This document shows, piece by piece, positions 36,101 through 46,893 of a stretch of DNA of 64,000 nucleotides. The position numbers and the translations under genes are program-made. The DNA is from Selaginella moellendorffii (lineage: Eukaryota > Streptophyta > Lycopodiopsida > Selaginellales > Selaginellaceae): positions 1,471,566 to 1,535,565 of the forward strand of contig NW_003314271.1 in assembly GCF_000143415.4 (NCBI RefSeq), written 5' to 3'. The notes under the pieces were generated by a model. The model was not told the origin of the DNA and made no database searches. It saw only the letters and a program-made list of their open reading frames with translations. Each line of letters starts with the position of its first letter. Positions within the stretch are counted from its first letter, which is position 1.

Positions 36101-36972
36101 CCTATCCCTTGCTCTCGTCAAAATCTCTATTCTCTTTAGTCTTTGAGAACACTAAACACTTGAGATTCAACATAGTTGAGCCAACTCGTCTATACATCAA
36201 AGATGTGTGTAGCAACACTATAGGAAAGAAGATAAAATTTCCTCCTATTTCTAATGTTTACAAAGCTTGTTGATTGCACATGACACTTCATTATGAAACC
36301 TCCTGCAGTGAGTGGTTTTGGCATGACAGAAAATGGTTGTTTCAAGGCTTCATTGTGGTTTGCTAAAACCAAGAACATTCTATATGTCGCTAAGCTATTT
36401 AGTAACATTCTGATTGTTTGTTGTCTGAGTACACTATGGATGGGGACTTTATACGACAACTTTCTGGCTTTTCAAGTTGTAAAACACACAAATAGTGGCA
36501 AGCTTGTAGTTGCAAGACTAGTGAAACTCCTCTAACAAGACCCAATTGAAAATAGTAAAGTGCTTATCTATTGCATGAGGAGTTGTTACTTGCTTTTGCT
36601 TTCAATTCCAGCTTCTTTGACCTCACAACATAGCATTTTCTGTGGCCTCGTTCAATACAATGCTAAGTCTTCCTTGATTGTTATTAGCTTTAATAACTTG
36701 AACTCTCACAAATTTATTATTATACAAGATTTATTGTTGCATGTTTACTAGGCACTTTGCACTAGATACCAAAGCAGATGCCACCATTTTCATTCCCAGA
36801 AAAGAGAAACACTATGATTGCCTAGCAACAGTAGACTTAAGGAACTTCCCACTATTTCTTGTTGTACATTTTGCAAGAAATATATTGCAAAACGAAAGAG
36901 AATCTCATTTGAATATTCTAAGTATGTTCTTTACTCTAAAAACTATTTAGCATCAGTTTGTAGGGTTAGGGT
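32143..36972 (+). repeat. Tandem unit 2 (complete, ~4.83 kb)
   Basis: The only unit without a large insertion. Order: gene A copy (32143-33145), shared noncoding, block B (33720-34050), block C with a PPR-like fragment (about 34250-35640), 20-bp imperfect repeats (35690-35800), AT-rich block (35830-36960). It provides empty-site references for the insertions in units 1 and 3. Unit 1 measures about 5.0 kb once its insertions are subtracted. Confidence 0.8.
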
Positions 36973-38611
36973 ATGGCACAACTGCTCATGAAAAGGAAGG
37001 GTGACTTCCTAGTGGACTCTGTAATGGATTGTTTGGGATAGAGGCGATGACACTATATGGCACTTTGAAGGTGTCGCAAATGTGACTTTGGGTATTGAAA
37101 GATACTTGTCGACCAATCCTTATGGACACTCTTTCCTTTCTATTGCGACAGCAGGAGGTTGGTATTACTAGTCCCTTTTATGGTCTTCACCCAAGCTAGT
37201 TGAGAAGCTGGTCAGCACATGTGCACTTAGACCAGAAGGGCACTAAGAAAGGAAATCCTAAATTGTTATTAAGTCAAGCATACTTGATATGATGATAAGA
37301 AACTCATGTTGTTGACTTGCACTTGTTAGTGTTGGAAACCCCCTTGATATTGAGTTTAGTCCCTCAATATCGTTATATGATAGCTTACCATGTCTACCAT
37401 CATATAAAGATATTGAGGGATTAGACTCAATATCAAGGGGGTTCCTAACACTAACAAATGCAAGCCAACAACATGAGTTTCTCATCATTGTGTCAAGTAT
37501 ATTTGACTTAATGACAACTTAGGATTTCCTTCCTTCATGCCCTTCCAGTCTAAGTGCACATGTGCTGACTAGTTTCTCAACTAACTTGGGTGGAGACCAT
37601 AAAAAGGACCAGTAATACCAACCTCCTACTGTCGCAACAGAAAGGAAAGAGTGTCCATAAGGACTGGCCGACAAGTATCTTTCGATACCCAAAGTCACAT
37701 TCGCGACAGAAGGCTAGACTACAAGATCCAGCGTGTATTTGGTCACACATGCGAGCAAGGCAAAGTGTTGGGTATCAGTAGAATTGCGATGGAGGCCATC
37801 ATCCATGAGAAGCCCACATCCTATGAAGAGCACTACGAAGGTATTTGGGACGACAACCTCACTTACACCAACATTCGCCTTTGCATCGACGACTACAAGA
37901 GGGTGCCAACAACGATCGAAGCAATCTCGGAAGAGCTCCAGCAGCAGCAGAAACAATAGCAACCACAAGAGATGCCATTATTTAGCAGACATCTGATCAA
38001 GTACATAAGGTTAGGCATGATACCCCATGAGATTCAAGGGCATGGCCCAGGATCGAGAAAGTTTCGGCAGGAAATGGTCTCTTGGGTGGAGCGAGACTTG
38101 TTTGGCGGTGTTGGATCGCTAGAGATGCAGGCATGGCTAGTGTTTGATGCGCAGATGTTGGCACATGAGTGGGAGTTGGTGTTGAGGAGTTTCAACAAGT
38201 CTAATTCGTTGGATAGATTGCTGCGGATGGACACGAATTGCTCACCTAATATTGAATTCGATGACAAGATGAGTCATGAGGATTTTGATCAAGAGACTTA
38301 TGATGAACTTGTTGAGGACTTGGAAGCTACAAAGATGGTGGCGTAGAATGGTGGCTTCAACAAGATTTGAACCTGGCCAGGGAACGCGTGCAAGGATCTC
38401 TTCAACTTTCAGGTGGGGGGTGTGGAGGAGATCATCAAGCGATATGGTGAGCTCAAATTCAAACCCAAGAGAAACGATGAATATGACGACAACGTTGAGG
38501 ATGACTTCAGCCTAGGCAAGCACCCAAATAAGCAACAAGTGAAATACAAGATGACCAAGAGAGGTCTGCGACCTCTCAGAAGAAGCTCAAGCGCGAGCAA
38601 GAATAAGAAGT
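36973..38611 (+). pseudogene. Gene A copy 3, split by a foldback element
   Basis: Starts MAQLLMKRKGDFLVDSVMDCLG, is broken by the 637 bp foldback insertion (37072-37708), and resumes at RLDYKIQRVFGHTCEQGK. The part after the insertion stays open for about 90 codons, then breaks at a TAG in the Gln-rich stretch. Later stops lie near 38345 and 38370. The tail ends in Lys-rich sequence with TAA at about 38611. Confidence 0.72.
37072..37708. mobile_element. Foldback (long terminal inverted repeat) element, 637 bp
   Basis: Two arms of about 310 bp, roughly 90% complementary by eye, surround a loop of ~20 bp near 37385-37400. Termini are TGTCGCAAATGTGACTTTGG and its near-exact inverse (one change). 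The 5-bp target duplication GAAGG lies at 37067-37071 and 37709-37713. Unit 2 shows the empty site (cacttcaaaggctagac near 32257). No transposase is encoded, so it is non-autonomous; 5 bp does not match the usual 8-9 bp of hAT or Mutator elements. Confidence 0.85.
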
Positions 38612-41373
38612 AAGGTTAGATCCAATGCTGTGACTCCCAGCAGTCAATAGGGTCCACTTTCTTCAACACATGTCTCTCACGAAGCTAGCAAAAGACAAGG
38701 ACGACTTCCTAGGAGCAAGTGCCACCCTCCATTCTCCTACTTTCTTGGGCAGAAAACTACCATGCAAGTGTTGAGGATTTCCTCACTGGAGCTGGAGCAC
38801 CTTTTCTATCTAATGTATATATTGTTTGATAGAAAGATAGACTAATGATGCAAGATGGTTCACTGCTGTGTTTACCTTTCCAAACAATAGTGATTGATGG
38901 ATGCTAGAATTGATGCTTTACGATGGGTAATTAACAGTTATTTTTCTTTCAAAATCTACAGATACTCAGACCGCATTTAATGGTGTGGAGGAGTCGCAGC
39001 ATTAAATCTAAAACCCTCCACACAAGATCGGAAATACCAAGGCTAGTGTATGCAGTGAACGTGTAGGAAATTTTTCTTTTTTCTTTCTTTTCAATCTCTA
39101 GAGAGGCTCATGCACTCATGATGTTGAGATGATGATTAAGTTCAACTCACTAGCGGGATTTAAGAGTCCCCAACATCATCGGATATCGATTGAAGTTTGA
39201 TCGAGTTCTTCTCAAGTCATGACAAGTCATCCACGTTGAATCACCCCCAAAAAATTTTTGTACACTACCAACTAGTTTTTTTCTCTCAAACAACAGCAGT
39301 AGTGGCCAAAATCAAAAGAGAGATCATAGCAAAAAAGCCAAGCATCTCTCCTTCTCATGTTCCATTATTTTCTTTCTGACGCTATAGATCAAGGAGGATG
39401 TGAGAGAAATGCAAGCAAGCTAGGAGAGGAACAATTTCAAGGATTTGCTTGGATGAGGAAAGTTTGGTGTCGTCACGCTGGAGTTAGCCACACAAGCTCG
39501 GCCCTGGATCAGTCGGGCAGCCTCTCCAGCACTGCTTCTTCAACGATGCTTGCGGCGATGGAACTTTTCCAGCATCCAAAATGTGCTTGACAAGCGAGGC
39601 TGCACTCACAACAAGAGTTGATTTCCCCTTCAAAGAACTGCTATCATAACAAAACTCTCAACTTATAGCTTGCAACCAAACCGAATCCCCTCTCGGTTGC
39701 CTCGATGCAATAATCGTGTTTGCTTTGCTTTTGCTAGAGCTGCTTTGCCTAGTTGAAATATCAAACAAAGAGAGATGACAAGCCGCACCTCCTTTGTTGT
39801 GTATCTGCAATTTTGACTGTCGTGATCCACTCATAAATTCTCGACCACCACAGCCAGTTGCTCTCCTAGAAGTAGAAAAGGAATTATGAGCAAGAAGTTG
39901 CACTCCACCAGCTTGCATTCTAGTCTCAAGTTCCACTTGCAAGACACAACAAATTATAATTTCAACAATCGGATAGAACTATCTGAAGTTACCTAAAGCT
40001 CAAATCAATCTCTAGGCATGAATCATCGAGAGAACATTGCACTGGGGAGCTGGGGTGAGAAAGATCATCTTAGCATGCTCCAACTCTCCAAGATTAGAGA
40101 AACATCCAAGCAGCTGCGACGGCATTCTCTCTAAGATCGTGCTCATATCTCGGCCGCGACAAACAGATTCCACATCGCATATGCAATCTAGGTACCTTCA
40201 AACAAAAGACTTCACTCACTCAAGAACAAGAACATCGCAAGGGAACTCCTGGAACTTACAATCAGCATAACCTAGGGCTACTTCTCAACCTAGTGGATGC
40301 GCGCAACGATTGTAGCTTCTTCCTTGTGGGAGCAGGGAGAAGCCTCTTCCTAACCTGGTGGACGCAAGCAATGGCTGCAGCTTCTTCCAGCTCTACAAGA
40401 GCCCTAAAGATTTGAGCTTGGCCTTGATCTTTTGCTTGCTCGACCTTGCTTGTTCTCTCTCTCTTTTGCGCATCAGGGTGGAAAATGCAAAGTGCTGGGA
40501 AGCAATTCAGAGTAGGGAGATCGTTGCTCTCACGGATCATAAATGCCTCAAAACATGCCCAGAAGGGACATCCGTAGCAAGTACTTGAAGTGATGGGAGG
40601 ACCGGAGGAAAAGCCATCTGGCTCTGGAATGCAATGATCCAAATGTTGACAATGTCTAGGAACTTTGACGAGGCCATGGAGATGTTTAGGATGATCCCGA
40701 AACACCGAGATGAAGTGTCATGGAACTCCTTGGTCACTGCATTTGCCTTCAAGGGGGATTTTGAGGCAGCATCAAGCTTGTAGTCCAAAATGCCCAAGAC
40801 ACTTCATTGTTTTCTAACTGTAGAGACATGGCAATCACATGTTCTTGCTACCACAGCCCTCTGCTTTTGGAGCATTATCAGCTAGGGGGAAGCTAGAATG
40901 TATGCCATCATGAGAGAATATTTGAAAGTGATGGGGGTGCCTAAGTGGACGATTGTCCAGGTTGTAGCCCCGATGGGGCAAAGGAAGCATAGCAAAAATA
41001 TTGAGATTTTTTAAGATTATTTTCAATGTTGCAAGAGCAATGCCAACATGGCCCAACACCAACAACTTTGGGATGTTTTAGCTAGCGAGACTCATCTGGA
41101 TAATCATCATCACTTGTTGATTTTTTTGGATGCACTATTTCTTGTTGCATCTACAAGTGTGTTTAGTGATAATGTCAGGAAGCTCAACCAAAAGGTAATG
41201 AAATTGCGAAGGCTTCAAAATGCTTTTGCACATTGCACGGAGGTGATCCAAGCACGAAACTAGACACTCTAGGCGGCACTCTAGAAGCAAAACCAAGCAC
41301 TCTAGGCGACACTCCAAGGGCAAAACCAGGCACTTCATGCAGCACTCTAAAGGCAAAATTAAGCGATTGGATT

Positions 41374-42465
41374 AGAAAGTGACCCCTTCTTTCATCCCTG
41401 GAATGTCTGGTTTCACCCCTAGAGTACCTCAGTGCAGTGAGCAAAGATCTTTTGCAGCCTTCTTAACTCCTCTAGCTTGAAGTCGAGCTGTCTCACGTCA
41501 TCACCAAACACTTTCATAGATACACAAAGAAAGAGAGTGTCCAGGAAAACAAATGAGTGATGACAATTGTCTGGACAAATCCCACTGGCTAAAAGCTGCC
41601 AAAAGTGTTAGTGTTAGGCTTTGAAGGCACTGCTCTTGCAGCATTGGAAGTAATCCTTAAGAGTCTCAATTGACTTCTTCCTTTTCACCTTTCTTGGGAC
41701 AATGGCCTGAACAATCCTCCACTCAAGCACTCACATCACTTTCAAATCCTCTCTCATGACAATGTATATCTTGGCTTTCCCCCAACTGAGAATGCTCCAA
41801 AAGCAAAATGCCGAGGTAGCAAGCACATGGCATTGCTAGGTCTCTGCCATCAAGAGTCTTGGGCATCTTGGATTGCAAGCTTGAAACTGTCTCAAAATCC
41901 CTTTCAAGGCAAATGCTGTGATTAAAGAGTTCCAAGAAACTTCATTTTGGTGTTTTGGGATCATGCTAACATATCCAAAGCCTCGTCGAAGCTCCTGGAC
42001 TTTATCAACATTTGGATCATCGCATTCCAGAGCCAGATGGGGCTGTTTCTTGGATCCTCCCATCACTTCAAGCACTTGTTATGGATATCCCTCTTGGGCA
42101 TGTTCCAAGACATTTATGATCTATGAGAGCAATGATTTCCCTGCTCTAAATTGCTTCCTAGTGCCCTACATTTTTCTCCTTGATGCGGAAAAGAGAGAAA
42201 GAGAGCAAGCAAGGTCGAGCAAGCAAAAGATCAAGGGCAAGCTCAAATCTTTAGGGCTCTTGCATAGCTGGAAGAAGCTGCGGCCGTTGTGTAAGTCCAC
42301 CAGGTGGGGAAGAGGCTTCTCCGTGCTCCCACAGGGAAGAAGCTGCGGCCATTGCACATGTCCACCAGGTTGAGAAGAAGCCCCAGGTTATGCTGATTGT
42401 TAAGTTCCAGGAGTTCCCCTCACAATGTTCTTGTTCTCGAGTGAGTGAAGTCTTCTATTTGAAGG
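41374..42465 (-). repeat. Inverted copy of block C
   Basis: Reverse complement of the block at about 40190-41360, with substitutions and small indels. For example, antisense 42166-42357 matches sense 40330-40480, and ends near 42462 (gtgagtgaagtcttct) match the inverse of 40205-40225. Together with unit 3 it makes a palindrome of ~1.1 kb arms with almost no spacer. Confidence 0.75.
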
Positions 42466-42713
42466 TATGCAGGTTGCATACACATGTGTGAATCGCTTCA
42501 ACTTTCAGGTAGGGGGTGTGGAGGAGATCATAAAGCAATATGGTGAGCTCAAATTCAAACCCAAGAGAAACAATCAATATGACAACAATGTTGAGGATGA
42601 ATACAGCCTGGGTGAGCACCCAAATAAGCAGCAAGTGAAATACAAGATGACCAAGAGATGTGACCTCTCAAAAGAAGCTCGAGCTCTCCCAGCGAAGAAG
42701 AATAAGAAGTAAT
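42466..42713 (+). pseudogene. Gene A copy 4, 3' fragment
   Basis: Only the last ~80 codons remain: FNFQVGGVEEIIKQYGELKFKPKR, EDEYSLGEHPNKQQVKYKMTKR and a Lys-rich tail ending TAA. It begins abruptly at the junction with the inverted block. Confidence 0.7.
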
Positions 42714-43628
42714 GATCCTGTATTTGTTCTTGAAGCCAACCATCTTGCATTTTTGGGCATCTTGGGCATCAAAAAAGCATATGTCGAACACTGGTGTAAA
42801 GGTGCACTCGGCCACAATCAACACGGGTGCCATCGCTGGCTTCACTGTGAGACTGACCTGCGTTGAATGAAGTGGACCCGACTGACTGACGGGTTGACTG
42901 GGAGTCACAGCATTGTCCTTCACTGCTGCGTATGTCTAGCATCCATCAATCACTATTGTTTGGAAGAGAATTAATCTTCACGATACAGATTTGATCCGTG
43001 TAACTGTTATTTATTTGGAGTATTCTTGGCTAGAAGGATACATGACTCTTTTGATGGACGCTCTAGTTCTCTCCTTTGTTTTGAAGGATTCAGTTCAGCT
43101 TCAATGATCGTCTCACGAGTCGCCAACATTTGGATTGAAGTTTGCATGAATCATTCATTCACTTCCATGACCTCCTTATTTTCTTGTAGATGCAAAAATC
43201 CAGTTGTTGCATTCTTCTCAAGTCGTGACGGGTCATATGGCAACGGCTACAAAACGCTTTCAACTCTTAGAAGACGAAAAGTTTTGTGACGAACCAGTGA
43301 AGTATAAACGCATTACCGCTTCTCCTCGTCTTTACTTGACCAAAAAACTACAAGCTTCTCGTGTTCCATTAAGTTCTTTCTGAGCTACAGATCCAGAAGG
43401 ATGTGAGAAATCTTCACAGTACAGCGGCAAACGCGAGCGATTCCAGACAAAAACCTCGGCTCCTTGCTCGGTCTCACCGGTACTTGGCGTGAAACCTTTC
43501 ACAACGATGCTTGCGGCGGTGCCCCTCTCTTCGCATTTTCCAGCAGAGAGATTTCCAACAATGCCCAGCAAAAAATGCCACTCAGTTCTTCACCACTTTA
43601 TTTTTTACTCTATGCATGGGTTTAGGTT
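42714..43628. other. Upstream region of TGD3 containing sequence related to the array
   Basis: 42860-42960 is an inverted, diverged piece of the unit's noncoding part (inverse of the caatagtgattgatggatg block). 43190-43560 resembles block B in direct orientation (ttctcaagtcgtgacgggtcat; ttctcgtgttccattaa; caaggatgtgagag-like). 43080-43200 also resembles 46620-46720. No ORF is convincing; the TGD3 promoter must lie here. Confidence 0.5.
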
Positions 43629-45110
43629 ATGGCTGGAGTAGCAGCACCGGCATGGAGCGCGACGCTTTGGCCTCCGCAGCCTCGATGCAGCTCCCAGAAA
43701 TCTCTGGCCCGGTCTTGCTTCTGTGCCGCCAGCGACGAAACGACATCGATCCTCAAGAATGTGAGTCATTCTTTCGATTGTCCGGCAGGCACTGTGAAAT
43801 GCGATCGATCTTTCTTTCTTTTAGGACTTTCGGCTGAGGACCTCAAGACAGGAGGATGACTCCGATGTTCTAATCGAATGCCGCGACGTCTACAAATCCT
43901 TTGGCGAGAAGCACATCCTCAAAGGAGCCAGTTTCAAGGTGTGGATTGAGCAGCATAGCGATTGTCACTCTCTAAATCCTTTTCTTTTTGTGCAGGTCCG
44001 CCATGGTGAGGCTGTGGGAATTATTGGACCTTCTGGAACAGGAAAGTCCACGATTTTGAAGATTATGGCTGGACTTCTTGTTCCTGACAAGGTTTCATCC
44101 GTTTTTTTTGGTATTTCTGATTAGCTCTTCCTCAATGTTCTTCAGGGAGAAGTTTTCATCCGAGGAGTAAGACGGGATGGATTAATCAGTGACCAAGATG
44201 TTTCCGGATTGCGAATAGGACTGGTAACGTACTGAACTATGCCTTTACCGTCCGTGTATTATCGGCTTACGAGCTTTGCAGGTTTTTCAAAGCGCAGCGC
44301 TGTTTGATTCGCTCACAGTTCGAGAAAATGTCGGATTTATGCTGTAAGAAGCTGTGGTCGTTCTCTGTTTTCTGTCCGAGTACTTGACTTGATTGTTTTG
44401 GGCAGCTATGAGCGGCAAAGTCTTCCCAAGGAGAGAATCAACGAGCTAGTAAGGGACAGTTTGGCGTCAGTCGGGCTCAAGGTGCTCAATCCTTTTTTTT
44501 ACGTTAATTCAGTGTTTGATGTGTGTTTTCTTGTTCAGGGAGTTGAAGAAAGGTTACCAGCCGAGCTCTCTGGCGGAATGAAAAAACGGGTGGCGTTAGC
44601 TCGCGCTATAATTTCAGACGAACGCGAGGAAACGAATGAACCCGAGGTTATTTTTTTCCTAGCATGATATTCGTAGATCAGAATTCTCCTTCACAGGTTG
44701 TCATGTATGACGAACCAACTGCTGGACTTGATCCCATTGCTTCGACTGTTGTCGAGGATCTTATTCGGTCAGTACACATCAAAGGGCGTGATGCAAGAGG
44801 AAAACCTGGACAGATTACATCTTACGTTGTTGTGACTCATCAGCATAGCACGATACGACGCGCTGTGGACAGGTGATTTTTTTCTCGTTTCCACTTAGCT
44901 TGGACGATGACTAATGCTCGGTGTTTTAGACTACTTTTCTTGCACGATGGTAAAATCGTATGGGAAGGGGAGACTTCCAAGTTCGGTAACACTTCCAATC
45001 CTATAGTTCGTCAGGTTCGTGTCGATTATTTTGGTCTTTGATTGAGTGAGTTGGCCTTGTTTATGTTACAGTTCGCGGAGGGCAGCTTAAATGGCCCAAT
45101 TCAGTATTGA
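43629..45110 (+). CDS. TGD3: TGD3-like ABC ATPase of the plastid lipid importer (ABCI family, 321 aa)
   Basis: Ten exons by splice signals and phase: 43629-43760, 43825-43938, 43996-44091, 44146-44223, 44282-44343, 44406-44481, 44539-44646, 44697-44872, 44930-45014, 45072-45110. Introns are 50-65 nt. The first ~45 residues are rich in Ala, Ser and Arg, like a plastid transit peptide. Walker A is GPSGTGKST, the Q-loop region VFQSAALFDSLTVRENVGF, the signature LSGGMKKRVALARAI, Walker B VVMYDEPTAGLDP, and the H-loop VVVTHQ. In Arabidopsis TGD3 powers the TGD1-TGD2 complex that brings ER-derived lipid through the inner envelope. All catalytic motifs are intact. Length is close to the Arabidopsis protein. 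The stop lies a few bases before a PPR-derived segment. Confidence 0.93.
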
Positions 45111-45114
45111 TTGG

Positions 45115-45860
45115 TTTCAATCCTTCCAGAAATAAAGTTCTGCGTCACACATCCACGGGCAGGCTCATTCCTGGAGGCTTCCTCACGCCACAGAGCAGCT
45201 ACTTGTTCTCGGTTACCGCAGCACTGGAAGATGGTTTCGAAGGAAAGGGAAGAAAGGAGTGGCTTTGAAAGCCTCGACTGCTGAATGCCAGCAGACTGCC
45301 GAGACCATTACGTTGGACAGTAGACAACTTCGTACAGACAGCGCAGAGAAAGGCATGGTTTTAATCATCTCCTCGGCCTTGGACAACCGGCCAGCTTGTC
45401 CCAAGCACAGGACGCTCGGGCATCTCCAGGAAGAGGGACAGTGCTCGGTCGACGTCCATGCCGACAGCATACGCTTGCAGGAGAGCGGTCCAGGGTCCAG
45501 GAGACGATGTTCTTTCCGGCATGCTGTCAAACACTGCTCGAGCCTCGGACAAAAGTTTGTGCTGCGATCATGGCTGTCAAGGAGACAACGCTGTGCTGCG
45601 GCATTCTCGACGGCCGGAGCCGCCAAGATGCCCGAGCACGGCCTGGTTCCCTCCACTGCCATTGACACTGAGTCTGCCGCGGAGGAATGTAGTTTCCTCG
45701 AACACGATGATCGACGCAGCAGCGGCGGCGGCGGCAACACCCAGTGACGCTCGAGAGTTTTCGAAGGTAAACATGGGTTCCTCCAAGAGCTTTCGTGGAG
45801 TGGGGTCTTCTGCCATCGGCAAAGATTCAAACAAGGTACCGTGAATGGGCATATGCCACC
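45115..45860 (-). pseudogene. Partial PPR pseudogene, duplicate of the gene at 46.9-48.7 kb
   Basis: 45115-45200 is nearly identical to 46861-46945, covering the 3' end of the intact PPR gene and its flank. Further blocks match its second half in shifted frames with internal deletions, for example GRAGRLSKAEELIKTMP and the poly-alanine/TPSDARE region. No frame spans it. It lies antisense, directly after the TGD3 stop, and so probably forms part of the TGD3 3' UTR. Confidence 0.85.
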
Positions 45861-46893
45861 AATCCTTCCAAACCCTTCATGTTATTTGTTTCACGACCAT
45901 TGCATGCATTTGCGTTAAAAAGTTTAGATGCCGCACCGCGCCATCTAAAGCCGGCCCCGCTGGGAGCACAAAAGGTGTGATCCCGAACAAGATGTTTTAC
46001 CTGGCACCTCTCTTTCTGGTTGCTGCCATTGGTGCTATTGGGGGGCAGCCAAAGCAGGAGAAGCCAACCAACCCAAACTGCCAAGGCAAATTGCTGTGAT
46101 GTTTACTGCTGCCGTTCTGAAATAGAACTCCTGAGATTCCTCTTCTCCTCTTGGCTACTGGTAATCGCTCCCGCTTGTGCTTGATCATGTTGGAATGAAA
46201 CGAGATCCCTCTGCTCCTCTTGGCCACAGATAATCGCTCCGGGCAGGAATCGGTTGGTGGGCTCTTTTGAATGAAAGCGATTCTTGAAACGTGCATTGGA
46301 GCAATTCGAGTCTCAAGAATCAGATTCTGGGCGTTCCCATTTTTTTCATGATTTTATCTCTTGTCGATTCCATTAGCTAAAGAAACAGCAGCGCGAATAA
46401 AGCACGGGGAGCACACAAACTATTCACAGACGTCCTACAAGCAACAAGTAAGCGACAGCCTCCAGATGCGCAGCTCGGTAATCTCTTCCTCAGGATCCAA
46501 AAGGTTTAAACTAGATTCATGAATGCGCTTCCATATTGAATAGATTTTTTTCGATAAAGAGTTATCCCTGGCAGCGACTAAGCACTGTGCACTCATGTTG
46601 AATAAAATGGACTAGTTGACTAGGAGATTACACACAAGCTTCAAGATTTGTCTCACGCCACCAACACTGGATTGAAGTTTGATCAAATTTTTTTCTTTCT
46701 TTTTTGTAGATGCAAAAGGGATGCCGTGCATGGCATCCAGGTCAACTTTTATAAGAAGAATCTCGAGAGGAGCAGCAGCGGGAATGCGTTCACTTGTGAC
46801 AAGAGAAAATTCCCTGCGAGTCGGTGCAGTGTACAAAACTTCTTTTGTGGTGTTCCAATTTGGTTTCAATCCTTCCAGAAATAAAGTTCTGCG
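45861..46893. other. Intergenic region between PPR pseudogene and PPR gene
   Basis: Contains an imperfect ~60 bp tandem duplication at 46130-46250 (ggaatgaaacgagatccctctgctcctcttggcca-like) and a stretch at 46600-46730 related to the TGD3 upstream region. No convincing gene. Confidence 0.4.

Larger units (their letters stand above)
36973..41370 (+). repeat. Tandem unit 3
   Basis: Same order as unit 2 up to the 20-bp repeats at about 41260-41360. It lacks the AT-rich terminal block and instead runs into an inverted copy of block C. Confidence 0.78.

Noticed and set aside
3364-42713. Gene A copies as Pack-MULE or Helitron captures
   Set aside because: No terminal inverted repeats or target duplications were found around the unit; regular spacing favours tandem duplication.
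45213-45844. 205-codon and overlapping ORFs near 45.5 kb
   Set aside because: Frame-shifted shadows of the partial PPR pseudogene; no single frame matches the parent throughout.
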